Assembly: GCA_903813345.2 (NCBI GenBank)
Contig: CAIIXF020000005.1
Span: 36,461,375-36,525,374 of the forward strand
From: Owenia fusiformis
Taxonomy: Eukaryota; Annelida; Polychaeta; Sabellida; Oweniidae
Direction: 5' to 3'
DNA: 64,000 bases
Shown: in pieces, positions 19,941 to 33,142 of the stretch
How positions within the stretch are numbered: the stretch's first letter is position 1
Layout of the letters: each line of letters starts with the position of its first letter
The notes under the pieces: model-generated
Seen by the model: the letters and a program-made list of their open reading frames with translations, nothing else
The model's database searches: none
What the model was told of the DNA's origin: nothing
Made by a program: the position numbers and the translations under genes

Positions 19941-21235
19941 ATTTTCTACATACGGGCAAAATCATTCACTGTGCAATATGGATTGTTTAGAATCATTGGA
20001 TAGTGCTAAACATAAAGGAAGACATGATGAGACTAATGACAATGGATTTGAATTGAGCCCTGGTCATTTTGTCAGTTGTTCTGTCTGGTGGTTTGACTAT
20101 ACCACGTTTATGTTCATTTTCGAAAATCAGTATCTGCTTTGAAATTTGAAAAATTTCCAATTTTGCGTCATTCATCTACATCATCAGGAACAAGAGGTTT
20201 ACGGTCTCTGCTTGAACTCAGCTATAGATCATTTTGTACTCATCGGTAAATGAAGGGCAGTGAACGAATGGTAAGTTCAAAGCTAAGGTGATTAGATAAA
20301 TTTTTGGTTTAGTATTATTGGAAATGTGGCCAGCTTTTATGTGAAGGGATACCTGGAAATTGAAGCTATCACTTGAGAAAGTTTCAACATATCCCAGGTT
20401 TGGCTTCATTTCAGCTTTGAAGTCCAGAGGGATGTTTCAGCACACATTAATGGCTCACCTTTTAGAAAAATATCAATCGTCATGATCTAATTATGATATA
20501 AAATAATATTAAATAGAAAACCTAGGAATATAGCATATTGGCATCATAGTTTAAAGATTGAGTTATATAAAATGCATTAAATTAGTTATTTTTCATAGAG
20601 TTAATGAGATATTGAATGAAATGTAATCAATCAGATTCAAAATATAAGAGAGGATTTTCCACACACCTTGGAAGATTTGATTCCAGGTTGTCTGTATCCT
20701 GGCAACAGATTGGTCTTGTTATTATATAACCTAGTATTTAGATAGGGTGGGATCCTATTTCAAGGTTTGCTGACTTTTCCATTCTCAGGATTCCACCAAT
20801 CTGGTTTCAATTAGTAGAGTAACCCAGCGGCATTTGGCATTTTCAAAAAGTGGACAAAATAAGATTGCTAATTGATCAAATATCAGTTATAAAATATATC
20901 AATCATTCCAACTGAAATTCCTCCTGAAATGATAACAATATGTATGGAATTGGGCATTTGATAGGTGGTCCATATCAAATATGTTTTCCACGAGTATGAA
21001 ACATTTTACATTTGGCATGTTCCCTGATGAGATAAATCAAGCCTCTTCCAGGTATGATTTGAATTTACTGCTGCCAAACATTTGGATTGAAACATATTGC
21101 ATCGCTTCTCCTAATTGGTGCTTAATTCTTGTATCCCAACAAGCAGTAAATTGGTTTGATCTACTCCAGAACATATCCTGCCATATTACACACACTCAGT
21201 GTGTACATGGCTACTTCCTTAGAAATTATTGGGTG

Positions 21236-21286
21236 TTTGTTGTTTGGCTAGGTGCTTGTTGTTTGGCTAGGTGCTTGTTGTTTGAT
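21236..21286 (+). repeat. 20-bp tandem repeat, about 2.5 copies
   Basis: ggtgcttgttgtttggctag is repeated nearly perfectly, with a leading variant gtgtttgttgtttggcta. Confidence 0.8.
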
Positions 21287-22464
21287 ATTTATTAAGGGGT
21301 GTATTTTGCTCTCTGTGAGTTACTCACTGTTCATTGAACCTTAAAGCTCACTTGTAAGTCACTCACTGTTAGTGATAATAGATTGATTGAGGTTACTAGA
21401 ATGATTTGAGAAAGATAAAAGTGAAAGCTATTCCATTTTTATTATTTGACTTTCGATCTTCCCTTTATGACTAAATTATTATGACTGACCATATATGGTG
21501 ATTTCTGTTTCTATAATATGCTCCACAGTTGCATCCTTCCATGTCATAAATGTTTATAAGGAGTACTCAGTTGCCATGACGTGCCGTGATTCCATTATGT
21601 ACAGGTAGATAACATATGGCCGTGTATATAGGTTCTGCCAGTAGTACATGACACTTGCATGTCGACCATTGTTAACATGTATTGGCAATGAATCTCGGTT
21701 AATTTGGGAATGAGCAAGCTACAAATAGAGCTTGAACATGCCCACTGTCTACTTTTACAAGAGGAAACACTCAGGGATTAACGTGTACATTTACATCACT
21801 CTGGCCATTCATGCTTTTTTCAATAAGAGCCTACTAAGTATTTTATAATCTTAGACTGAGTTTCTTCAATTTTTATATGCAATTCAAATTGCTGGCTTTG
21901 TACTCGTCTATTTTACACAAAGTTTTTATTTCTTTGTTCAAAACTGAACTACTTTCTTTTATAAAAGTATTGATAATGTAATGGGTTAACACAGACAAGA
22001 GGAAGTACCCCGCCCCAGCATTTGCCAATTTATAAAATGGTTCCAGTACATTCATTTCCTCACATGGTTATTCCATTGCAAAATAGTCTCGCCCATACTC
22101 ATTAGATCACCGTATAAAGTCTGGCTATTTTTGCAACTTTTTGAAAATTGTAGTGTCCAAACCTATTATTTTATTAAGCGAATTAACTTATTCAACTTCG
22201 ATGAGGTTATGAAATGAAGGTTAATGAGTGAAGGCGTTATCTTTTCAAAATCAAATCAAATCATATTGAATTGATTTTAATTTGATTTATTGTCATTGAA
22301 CTGAATGCCCATGCCTTATCAAATATAGTTAACAGGTATCTATTGTTGGTAAATTTGGTGCTCCAATAGATAGGGATGCAAGCGGACAACATGTTAAGAT
22401 GGTGAGACAGTTGATCATTGAAAAAGCAAGCATGGAACTAAAACAACCAAAAGTGATGGTGGTT

Positions 22465-22540
22465 GGCATTCAGTGTCTGTAACAAATGGCAGGTAGTGAC
22501 ATTAATGCCTTGTTAAACTTGTTCATAGAAAATAAGTCCC
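22465..22540 (+). repeat. two-copy dispersed repeat, copy 1
   Basis: Shares aaatggcaggtagtgacatt and taatgccttgtt with 27672-27745. The second copy has a small insertion (tgcatg). Origin unknown. Confidence 0.6.
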
Positions 22541-23237
22541 ACAAACAAGACAAGAAAATGGTGATTCCCTGTGTTAGATTTTAGGATTTATATGACCAGC
22601 CATTAATGGCCAATTCTTCTTGCGAAATATTTGAAAAATAAGGATGTGAACTAAAGATGAAGGCCATCCACTTTATGTGATGACATTCAAGAAGACCATC
22701 TACTTCACATATTGACATCCAAGTAGAGCATTGTCTCTTTATTGGTTTCATAATTTGACCAAAGATAAAATTGAAATAACTCCAACTTAAACAAAGATAA
22801 GGCAGAATATGTGAAAAAGTTTTTGCAAAGTTGACCTTTTTTGGCCAGTTTAATTAAGAACAGGAGTATTGACAGACTGTCCTGATATAATGAGGTCAAT
22901 TTTGCAATATTCAATGTCTATTAAGGACATCCCCAAATCAACAAACAGACAAATAAACAAAAACAATTATTCACATTTTGATTTTGCAAAATCATTTTTG
23001 CCATTTAATAAGACATACCAGAGTTTTGTATTGATATTTTTGGATGTTTTTTATAACATTTGAAAACTTGACATTATTTTGACATATCTATTTATCTATT
23101 TTGACCTTCTGTCATAAGACATGTATCTTGATTGTACATAGTACTATATAATATGTTCGTTATATTCATTGACATTATGTGTCTCTCATACTAGCTACTT
23201 ATTAGTACACCCTTTGTTAATGCAACACATCTATATC

Positions 23238-23423
23238 TACAATAAGACCTGTATATCCAAACACCTTCCTCATCTGAACACCTCTCAATGTGAACACTTT
23301 TTAAGTCCTATCATTTATCTGCTATAGATTACCACATTAAAAAACCTTTAAATGTAAACACCTGTTAATCTGAACACTTGTGCCTAGTTCTAGTTGCATT
23401 TGAATTAGACAGGTTTTACTGTA
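23238..23423. mobile_element. small TA-flanked MITE, copy 2
   Basis: 186 bp with ends tacaataagacctgt and acaggttttactgta; two mismatches in the left end against copy 1. The interior carries repeated gaacacct/gtaaacacct phrases like the other members. Confidence 0.7.
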
Positions 23424-24699
23424 ATTTTCTACTGGTATATCTTCAAAGCTGTTGGGACAGTCAGCAAAAGCTTCTTCATCTTTATGGATCTCATCATCTT
23501 GGGTTTCCAAGGTTTAAAGTTTCCATTTAATTATTGGAATTTCATTGTGTTTATAAAAACAAATCCTTTGATAATGTAAATAGTTGTTAGGTTTTTGTAG
23601 CTTTATTTGATGTTTTTGGCTGAGGAGGTTGATGTTGTGGTTTAACATATAAAACTTAATTGTTCAAAATACCACTTAATCAATATATTGATGATACCAC
23701 AAATTCCTCATAATATCAAAAGGAACATCATCAATTTTGTCACTTTCATACAGATTCCTTGAAGCTTTCATTCCAAACTGGCCCATACTCTGTATTATGT
23801 GTTTCTGTCTAAGCTGATATTAACATGTTGTATTGGACACTTATCTGTTTTTGACCTCAAGTTTTGGTATCATAGCCTGGTTTCCTAACACCGGTGTCTT
23901 GTTCTTTGGCCTATACATTTGTATCATTCGTCTGAACAAAAGTGTCGGCACCTTTTATCTCTGCAGGATCTGTTTTATCTTGTGTAGTCATATCTGGCGT
24001 CCCTTGATTCTTCTAAGTCATCTCGTTGTCTCAGTTCCTATTGTTATTGGAAGTAAACCAATGAAACAGGTATTGTTGGAGTAGCTTCATTGCTGGCATT
24101 GAGTTCAACTTCAAGCTGAAGGATTGCATCATGAATAACATCACTGATGCAGTGTTTCCAGGGTAGGTCTACTGTTTACTTGTTAATGTTTTATGTACTA
24201 ATGATTCTAATTTCTTGAATAATACTTTAAATACTTTTGAATGTTTTTTTTTCAGTTTATTGTTGACATTTTCTGTGTTTGTTATGGTTCTATTCTATTG
24301 TTCCATATTTTGTTTATAAAGAAATTGTGTTATTTGATAAGAAGTGCATGACTTTAAAAATTTGTATGTTTTGATTGAATCTAAGTAGCATTTCATACAT
24401 GTGTGGTTTTCTCTTTGTTTTGATGTTATTGTTATGTTCTTGATTTCCTTGTTCATTAAGTGCTTTGTTGATATCAATGGCTGGTGTGATGTAATGTTTC
24501 AATGACTCTAAGTGATGTTTGACCGCATGTTCATTTTGTGTACTCAATACAAGGAACCTGAACCCTCAAAAACCAAGTATCAACAGAACCTTGCTTGTTA
24601 TTGTAAGAATTCTTTTAGTACTACTAACGTACTGAATTTCCCCATATTAAGTATATAAACGAAAGTTATAATTATCTCAACATGGTATTTAAACTTTAT

Positions 24700-24842
24700 T
24701 TATGGAATGGAAGGATCATGAGAACCAGAAACAACATCCATAATTGAAATTATATATAAATGCTATAAAATTAGACGTTTCATTCAAATTTGAGAGAGAA
24801 GTAGGTTAAATCAGTGCAACAGTTTTACGTTCTTGCAGACGG
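24700..24842 (+). repeat. dispersed ~130-bp repeat, copy E
   Basis: Core cattcaaatttgagagagaa near 24781 preceded by ctataaaattagacg, and ending gcagacgg. Confidence 0.6.
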
Positions 24843-27371
24843 CTTTGTACTGAAACAGGTAAGTGCCTTGGGGATATAGTAATCCTAATCAGGACTTCTT
24901 AGAGATTAATGTGTCATAGCTCGTGGTCATCTAGTTAAGGTATGTTGTTATTAGCAATGTCAAATACACTGATAACCTCTTCAGTCCAAGAGATTAACTC
25001 TCATACAGTGCTTATTTCAGTTTGAGTTGTGTTATGTTCAATAAGTTTCTGGTTTTCTGTTCTGAAAGAAGATATTCACTGGTTTGGTTTGTGCTCCTGG
25101 TGCTATATGTGGTTCTCTTTACTTTCTTGTTGTACTATTAGCCATTGGCTACATAAACAAAACTTCAAAATTGTCACTTTTTGATAGTTTAATAGATCAA
25201 ACTGTTGGACAGTCTTGACGTTATTTTTAGACTCATACTGTGAAATTAACACTGAGGAATGTATGGAGTAAGAGATACCCAAGACTCCGATAAAGACTTG
25301 CTTGCAACTCAAACAAACACAGCTAGATTTTCAAAAATAACATCATACTTCACTCCAAGTCTTTTAAAATGTTATGGTATGTTTGCATTTCACAAATTAA
25401 GGATCACCTTGACAAGTATAGTCCAATATTTCTGGATTTGGCGTCCCATTTTTTAAGATGAAGTATTTCATGCCTCAAGGGGAAACTGAAATGTCAAACA
25501 TGTTCAGTTTTGCATCTTTGATGATGTGTTGTAGTTTGAGAAATTGGCCTGAGGGTGTATGTCTCTTTCTGTAATCTTTAGACCACTTATAACATTTTCA
25601 ACACTGGTGGTTTTTCAGAAGTATTTTGACTGGAGACACTTGAAACTCTCTATGGCGATATTTAAGTAAAGGATACAAAATATCCCATCATTCCATGGTA
25701 TGTTCGATTTATAAATATGTCATAAGTCTGTCTCGTCATTCACGTGGGAGATGCCTGTTTGATACATGGTCAATACATCAATACATCTGTTATCCAAATA
25801 GAGTGTAGAAGAGCAGAATATGACAATATGCTTCGATAGAAATGAAGGGAACATTTCAATGCAAAAAATTATGGAGAGGACTATGTTGAAACTATGATTG
25901 GACCAAGTTATATTTATTTAATAGAGATAAACGCAGAACTATGATCCATATCTATAATCTTCTTGTCCTATTTTGCTATCAGATTTACCTGCCCACATTT
26001 TGAATCAACATTGTTCGCAATCCAATTATTGAACCAAAATGTTCAGACTTTTGAACAAATACTTGTACAATTGAACAGGCCCTTTAAGTAATCAAGCATT
26101 TAATGACTAGCGATTTGTTTGTGACCTTCAGGACGTTACTATTGTTCTGGTGCAAGCTTCTGCGCAAACCTTTCTTTACGAACTACCACATATAATTCAG
26201 TGAACGATAATGACCCAAGAGGTATAGTGTGATAAGTCACATGATCACTTTTAACCAATTATATTTCAGATTCTACCAAATTTTAATCATATAAACATGG
26301 GATTGTTTTGAGAACCTGAAAGTAGAACAAATCAAAATTAATTGATTCTTTTCTAATTCTCCAACCTCGGTCATATTTTCTACATTTGGTTTAGATAGAT
26401 CAATGTAGTGGAATGATCCTCATTGTGTTGGTTTTGAGGATATCCTCATTTAGACCACCACTAGCTTATCTAGTATTCATCACCCATGCCTTGGTCTGGT
26501 TCAGAAGGTACAACCAGGGGTGTTTTGGTCAAGTTCATCACTACTTTAAATGTATTTTATTTATCAGTGCTTGCTTTGGATATAGTGCCTGTAGAAATCA
26601 AACTTCAGATATCAAACCACAAATGCATTACAAAGGAATATTATACTATTGCCATTTCATTTCTGGTAAGTGGATGGTGTTATGATGAAATTGCTCAAGA
26701 TCTGGTATTCTGCCCAGGTGTGAAATCTATACAGCACTTAATCATTGACATTAAAGTACAAGTAAATATTCTATACAGAGGTCTTGTTTTGGAAACGCAC
26801 ATTGAATAATTCCTTATCAAACACAGTAATAATATTACCAACAATGCAACAATAACAACATTTGGGGAAATAAAATCGCAAAATGTTAAGCCATACTTCT
26901 TCATGATTTTTTCTCTATACGTTTTATCAATTTGATTGACACGTGTGCTTGCTTAGTAATCCAACATTATTTGCCTTGTAATGTTGACAGGCCTGTCATA
27001 TTTGTCTTAAACATTTGCAACCCATACGTTAAATATATGCTTTACGATGATCAATGTTATTATGCAATATTTTAGTGGCATTTAGCCGATTGTAATATCG
27101 AGACCACTTAACTGTTCAAAATCATATTGGCCGAAATCTGGAAAATCATACGCAGTGTTTGAATATGGTTCTTCATTGGATTGCATAAGTGTGCAATTGA
27201 GTGTAGTTATATTGTCAGAAACGCATTATCTGAGTTATTGGTTGAACTATTATTTGGTTTACTGATGCGTATTTGTCAATCTAGCAACTTTCACATGAGC
27301 ATCTTAATTTTTTTCCATTTGTTCTCTTTATGATGCATTCATCAATTTCATTATTGTTCGCAGCATTGAGT

Positions 27372-27452
27372 GCATCATTTGCATTGTTGTCATCATTTGC
27401 ATTGTTGTCATCATTTGCATTGTTGTCATCATTGTTGTATCATCATTGTTGT
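27372..27452 (+). repeat. 18-bp tandem repeat
   Basis: catcatttgcattgttgt is repeated three to four times, decaying into catcattgttgt units. Confidence 0.9.
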
Positions 27453-27671
27453 GTTTATAATTAGAAGAGCGTCATTAACGTGATATGTATTTCCTTTAAT
27501 AGTGTTGGTGTATGTACATACTTTGTGATTTCTCATGTTGGGATAAACTCGTTTGGCTGATGGAAGAGATGATGCAGGCCAGGGAGAGGTGAAGTAGAAT
27601 GTCTAATTATTATTTCTCCAACTTTTTTTGTGGACAATGTTTGGTTATGGTGTTTGAGATTCATTTGTTTG

Positions 27672-27745
27672 TGGTCTGCGTTCAGTATCTGTTATAAATG
27701 GCAGGTAGTGACATTTGCATGTTAATGCCTTGTTTACTTCAGCTG
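27672..27745 (+). repeat. two-copy dispersed repeat, copy 2
   Basis: Matches 22465-22540 through aaatggcaggtagtgacatt and taatgccttgtt. Confidence 0.6.
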
Positions 27746-30700
27746 TTCAATTGAATTGATCAATCTCAGTATGAGCATCAATTTGTAATTATCTCTGTAT
27801 ATGTTTTATGAAACTCATTGCCATTGATTTTACATTAAACTCTTGTCTGTTGAATACAATTGCTTGACCTCACGTGTTCTTAGATATGCAAAGTTTAAAT
27901 CTTATCTCTAATTCTAAAGATACAACAATGTGCTTTAAATCATAAAACAAAATAGATGATTTTTGAGGTTCATGTAAATCTTCCTTTGGCTTCCATAAAT
28001 CAAGTACAGTATAGTGTTTGATAGCAATTTGTGTTACTACAGATTTGATGTCATTTATTTACTTTTTGAGGCTAATTTGAGTTCTATAAATCGTGGTATA
28101 GTATCCCTATTTAGTCTTGTTGCTATAAGTCTATTGTTATTTATTCCTTTATTACCCCAACTGGACCTACTGGAGGGACGTACCCATTCAGTTAAAACCT
28201 ACTTGGGATAGGTTTGGACATCCTTTAATGACTTCTTCACTTGTAAAGGGAATCCTTAAAATAGTGTTGTTATAAGTCTCAAGTATTAAAGATGATACTA
28301 CAAAACCTGGCAACGACTCGCTTTATTGTCTTACATAGTATTTTTGAGTATCCATTTGCATGCAAATTTTTGGGGTAATGCTTTATGATATGGCATTCTA
28401 CATAATGCCCATAACCTTGACTACCATATTTAGATGGTCGAATCTTTGTGTTATAAATGTATTTGCCATTGTTGGATCATTTTCCCACAGATTTTTGCCA
28501 AGCAAATGATTATGTTTAGTTGTTACATATATTTGTTTGTTTTTTGAATTTAATTTGTTTTATTTAACTTAATAAAACCAATTAATTAGTCATAGTAAAT
28601 TTATCAAAGAATGTGTATATTTCTCATAAAAATCAAGCTCTTGTTGAAAGAATGTTGACATTTATGATTCCATGAGATCCAAGAGAAGGCATAACATTAT
28701 ATGAAGAACTTACCATATGAAATAGTAACCTTTAGTACAAAAGTTGAAAGTTTAATAACTTAATCCGTAGAGATCTATATGGATTCTCTGTGGTAACTCT
28801 TGGATTAATGTCATTGATAGAGGGTTGAATTTAAATGAAATATAAATAGGTTCTGATCTTGAATAGGCCAAGTTTCAATAAATGATAAAGGGACGTCAAT
28901 GAGATTTAAAATCGTGGACAAATATAGCTTTAGATGCTGAGAATGGCATAATGTCTCTAACGCATCACTACGGAAGTGATCAATCCAATTGAACAGAATC
29001 ATTTGTAATTGTTAAAAATAAAAGGAAACTTAGTAGAATTTTGGCACCTATTTTAATATACTATTTCAAAGAGAATTAAGAGATAATCCATAACTTGGAC
29101 CTGTTATGTAAAGGAAGGTAATATTCTTCAGTATAAAGTGCAGTGTGTTATGGTCAATGCCACTCACGATGCTGGTAAGTCCATATGAATAACTTACGTT
29201 TAGAAATACTGAATAAAATTGAACATATTAGAAATCTTATCTGAAAGTACCTGTCAACATCAGGTTTGACATTGCATTCAAATTACAACATATGACATTT
29301 CATTGATGACATTTTTAAAACAGGTCTATCAACAGCTTCATTGGAGACTTGTTCTGTGGTAGCGTCAGTGGCATGTTTATGTTTCATTTCACTATGAACG
29401 TTTGAAGAGCTCTCATCAATATCATAGAAACTGATAAATGCATGTATCTTTTAAGTATATGTACTTAGATCGTTGTTATAAAATGTTTTTCCATTTTATA
29501 TTTTATTGTCGCATTAAAACAACATGATTTTGTGTTTACTGTATCACAAATTACGAATGTATTAATATAATAATATATTTATATTTAGATGATTGTGTTT
29601 TTCAGGGAGATTGCTTATTATTGTGACATTATGTCTGCTATTTTATACTAAACATATTTTAAGTAAAACTATCTTGAACCAAACTAAAAGCTGTCCATCT
29701 TATACAGGCATACCTGTATTTTGATTCGAATTTTATAATTGACAGACTATAATCGCGCATAGGGAGCAAAATATGTCACAAACTTATTAATAATGGACTT
29801 ATCTTTTTCTGACTGATTGGTTATTATAAAGTTTAATTTATCTGATAAATGTCGATAGGTTTTAATGAATTTATCATACTCTATAGGTTTCTACCTTAAG
29901 TACGCTGGCCACTCTTGGTGACAAGACTACTTTACGGGCAACAGTTATAAATTACCCAACATTCAAGAGTGGCAGCTAGACGAGATGGAATAAAATACAA
30001 CGAGCCATTGAACGCATTTTTGAGTTGTACGATTGTAAACAATTGTCACTTTAAAGATTCCATCGTCACTATCCACTCATTGATTGGTTATTACAACTGT
30101 TATCTGTTAATACGTAACCTGAAAGCCACCCATCTAGGTATCAATATTTTTGATAACACTGTCCTGTCATTCTTTGATCGTCTTATTCCAAATATCACAA
30201 TTGACATTCGCCTTAGTTAGGTGCATTATATGGGTTTTAATCAGTGTATTTCAGAGTGGCATATACCTTTTAAAGTGCTAAATGACACAAGGTTGACACA
30301 TATACAAGGCAGCTTTATAAATGTGTGTTTACTAGTTCTTAAATACTGCATTCTTTCACATAACTACTTAATGTGTTTTAAAGGAGATTGACAGGCATTT
30401 GTTGTACGGGTCCAGAAATAGCTTCTAGCTGATACTGGCCAGATAGCAGGTGTCTATTTAAGGTGTCAGGGGAATAGAACTACCTGTATATAAATATCAT
30501 CAAAATAGTTACACTATTTGGACACAAAATTGCTAAGAGATACACACAAAAATAAAGGATTAAAATATATCTATAAAATGGTCTTTATTATTTATTAAAG
30601 TGACTTGTAAGAATTTATTTTTTGCAATTTTTGAGTGAATTTTTGTTCGGGGTGTTTTACGTAAAGGGAAGACACTGACACAGATTACCTTTCGCCTTAC

Positions 30701-31362
30701 CTGGCCATCACTTACCTGTAATTAATTCTGGATATACACCTGAAACGTGCAAAGTGAGACAATTACACCAGTAAATCGTGATTTGAATGACAGGAATAAG
30801 AAACAATATCTATTTGATGTTTCATTCAGAAGACAAAATGTAATTTAGGAGACAAAATGAGCAATCTATAAGATAGAAATTAGCTATTTACGAGAGAATT
30901 GAACAAATTGAAATTAGAGGTTATCAGGAAACGTTAAAAAAAGTTGATTTGACGAGATATGAGAAACAGTCGCGATGAGCCGTATATATATGGGACGAGA
31001 AATCCTGTTCAGGTAAAAACTTCTTTGATTTTAATAACAATGCAATTTACATGTTTTTATTGATTTCCTGTATAAAAAGCTTAAACATAAGATAATCATC
31101 ATTATAGTAGCATCATTTCGATTATGATAACTATAATTAGTATAATTTATTGTGCCAACTGTGCAGATTATGGGAATCATACCTGCAAGAATAACATACC
31201 TGTAATCTAGAATTGCTTTGATCTGTCTGGAGATCATTAAGATCATTGACAGGTGAGGATGGGTCGCTTAAGTTTTCAGATTTGTGAATTACCTTTGTCC
31301 TTATTGGCTAGCTATGATGAGGTGTTATGGTATTATGGATATATAATCTGGATGGATATTGA

Positions 31363-31380
31363 CAAAATCAAAAAATTATC
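31363..31380. repeat. candidate LINE target-site duplication, 3' side
   Basis: caaaatcaaaaaattatc matches 33125-33142 at 16 of 18 positions and directly follows the LINE 3' end. It is AT-rich, so chance similarity is not excluded. Confidence 0.5.
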
Positions 31381-33124
31381 TTTAATTTATATATAACTTT
31401 TATTGACATATTGTATCATAACATGATTACATTAGTCATAAACTACTCACTAAAACTACTATCTACTACTAAACTACTTACTAAAACTACATCTTTATAA
31501 AAATATACATGATTTGATATATTTTTTACAGAAAGCATACAAGAAAGGCAAAATATTTTAAAGTGTGATGCACAAATTTTGCTGATTATTCTAAATTGTT
31601 AAATGAATTGTATATAAATTTACCAAGATGTCGTTGGAAGATGATATTATCACTAGAAATTATATTTATAAATAAATCGTTACTATTCAAGTCAAATGTT
31701 GGTAATATTTCAGGAATTTTACTGAAAAATATTTGCCTGTGTTGAGAATGCTTTGTACAATTTATGATAAAATGAAATTCATCCTCCACACATTTACATA
31801 TATTACACAACCTTTCATTAACTGGTTTAGGTTTGGGTTTTATGTGTCTTCCAGATTCTATTTTTAACTGATGTGAACTTAACCTAAATCTACCTATTGC
31901 TAATCTATATTTTTTATTATCTAGTTTCAAATATGGTTCTAATTCAAAATCTTTCTTAAATAGCTTATATGTTCTTAATATAGGATATTGTAAAATATCA
32001 TTTCTCCAATTATTTATAAATGCATTCTTTAGTGTCTTGTCAACCAAGTTTACTAAGTTGTCTGTATTTTGACTTTGGTCATCCCAATACTCTGTTAGTT
32101 CACATTTGTGAAGAATATCATAAACTTTTTCAGACCATGATTTAAACCCTAATTCATGTTTTTCTTGACCATATAAATAAGCTTGATTTAAAATATTAGA
32201 TTCTGGTAGTTTTATAAGTCTTAACCAGTATTTTATCAAAGATAATTCAATTTTGATAGATAAGGGAAATCTACCGAGGTCACCATATACTGCAGGATTA
32301 GCTGTTTGAGTTTTGACTCCTAGAATAGATTTTAAAAAGGACAAATGCGATGTTTCAATAGATTTCATCTGTTTCTTATCATACCAAATCTCACACCCAT
32401 AACAAAGTATTGGACTGACTAATGAATCAAAAAGGTGAAGAGCAACATCGGGTGGTACATCATTGAATTTCTTATACTGTTGTTTGATTTTGAATATTGC
32501 CTTTCGTGATTGTTCTTTAAGATAAGCAGTGTTAATATCAAATTTATTGTTATCAGTAAGAATAACACCGAGATATTTATATTGATTTACACGTTCAATT
32601 TCTTGATTATTAAAAGTGAAAGGATCTGAATATTTAGAGTTAAAAATCAGAACCTTTGTCTTAAGGGTGTTGACTATAAGTCTATTAATTTTACAGAAAG
32701 CAAAAAGTGAATCTAATAACAACTGAAGTCCATTGTGTGATTCTGAAACAAGTACAAGATCATCTGCCCATAGTAGATGATTAAAATTGGCATCATTCAA
32801 AGTAACACCACATCTGGGTGGTAATATTTCATTTAAGTCATCTATGAAATGATTGAATAAAAATGTACTTAAAACACTTCCTTGTAAAACTCCTATTTCA
32901 GTGTCAAAAGTTTCTGTGACTCCATTTTCTAACTTGAGACATGACTTAGATTTAGAGTACATGCTCTCTATAATCTTGTACATTTTAGTCTGTGGATGAA
33001 TTCCAGATTTACATAGTTTATATAACAGTACCGAGCGATCTATATAATCAAACGCCTTCCTAAAGTCAATCATACATGTATACAATGGTTTCTTATGCTG
33101 CTTGAATTTGTTAATTAGTGTTTG
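31381..33124 (-). mobile_element. 5'-truncated non-LTR retrotransposon (LINE)
   Basis: Minus-strand insertion of 1744 bp that begins inside the reverse-transcriptase domain and ends in an AT-rich 3' UTR, with AATAAA at 31399-31404 about 20 bp before the end. Imperfect 18-bp repeats flank it (31363-31380, 33125-33142). An endonuclease domain and the 5' end are missing, the usual outcome of incomplete target-primed reverse transcription. The jockey/CR1/I group is likely from the RT motifs, but the clade is not resolved. Confidence 0.85.
31586..33124 (-). pseudogene. LINE reverse transcriptase, 5'-truncated but open
   Basis: About 512 codons without a stop. It starts in mid-domain, with no own ATG at the junction; an in-frame stop occurs just upstream in host DNA. 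Landmarks (counting the codon at 33127 as 1) are catalytic Asp21 in CMIDFRKAFDYID, LQGSVLS at 81-87, and the active-site WADD at 120-123, where most LINEs have FADD. A thumb/linker region follows, then a C-terminal CCHC knuckle (C441, C444, H452, C457). The lack of stops or frameshifts over 1.5 kb argues for a young insertion. It is not expected to move by itself. Confidence 0.88.
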
Positions 33125-33142
33125 CAAAATAAAAATATTATC
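33125..33142. repeat. candidate LINE target-site duplication, 5' side
   Basis: caaaataaaaatattatc; see 31363-31380. Confidence 0.5.

Larger units (their letters stand above)
15630..23237. other. non-coding DNA
   Basis: No gene recognised in either strand; open frames are short and unlike known families. Structures seen and listed separately are repeat copies near 16705, 19030 and 19795, a 20-bp tandem array near 21236, and one member of a two-copy repeat near 22465. Confidence 0.55.
23424..31362. other. non-coding DNA
   Basis: No gene recognised. It holds a repeat copy near 24700, an 18-bp tandem array near 27372 and a small inverted repeat near 29904-29976 (gctggccactcttg against caagagtggcagc). 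The remainder shows nothing I can support. Confidence 0.55.

Noticed and set aside
27372-27452. CRISPR-like array
   Set aside because: Units are directly tandem without spacers, in eukaryotic DNA; it is a simple 18-bp repeat.
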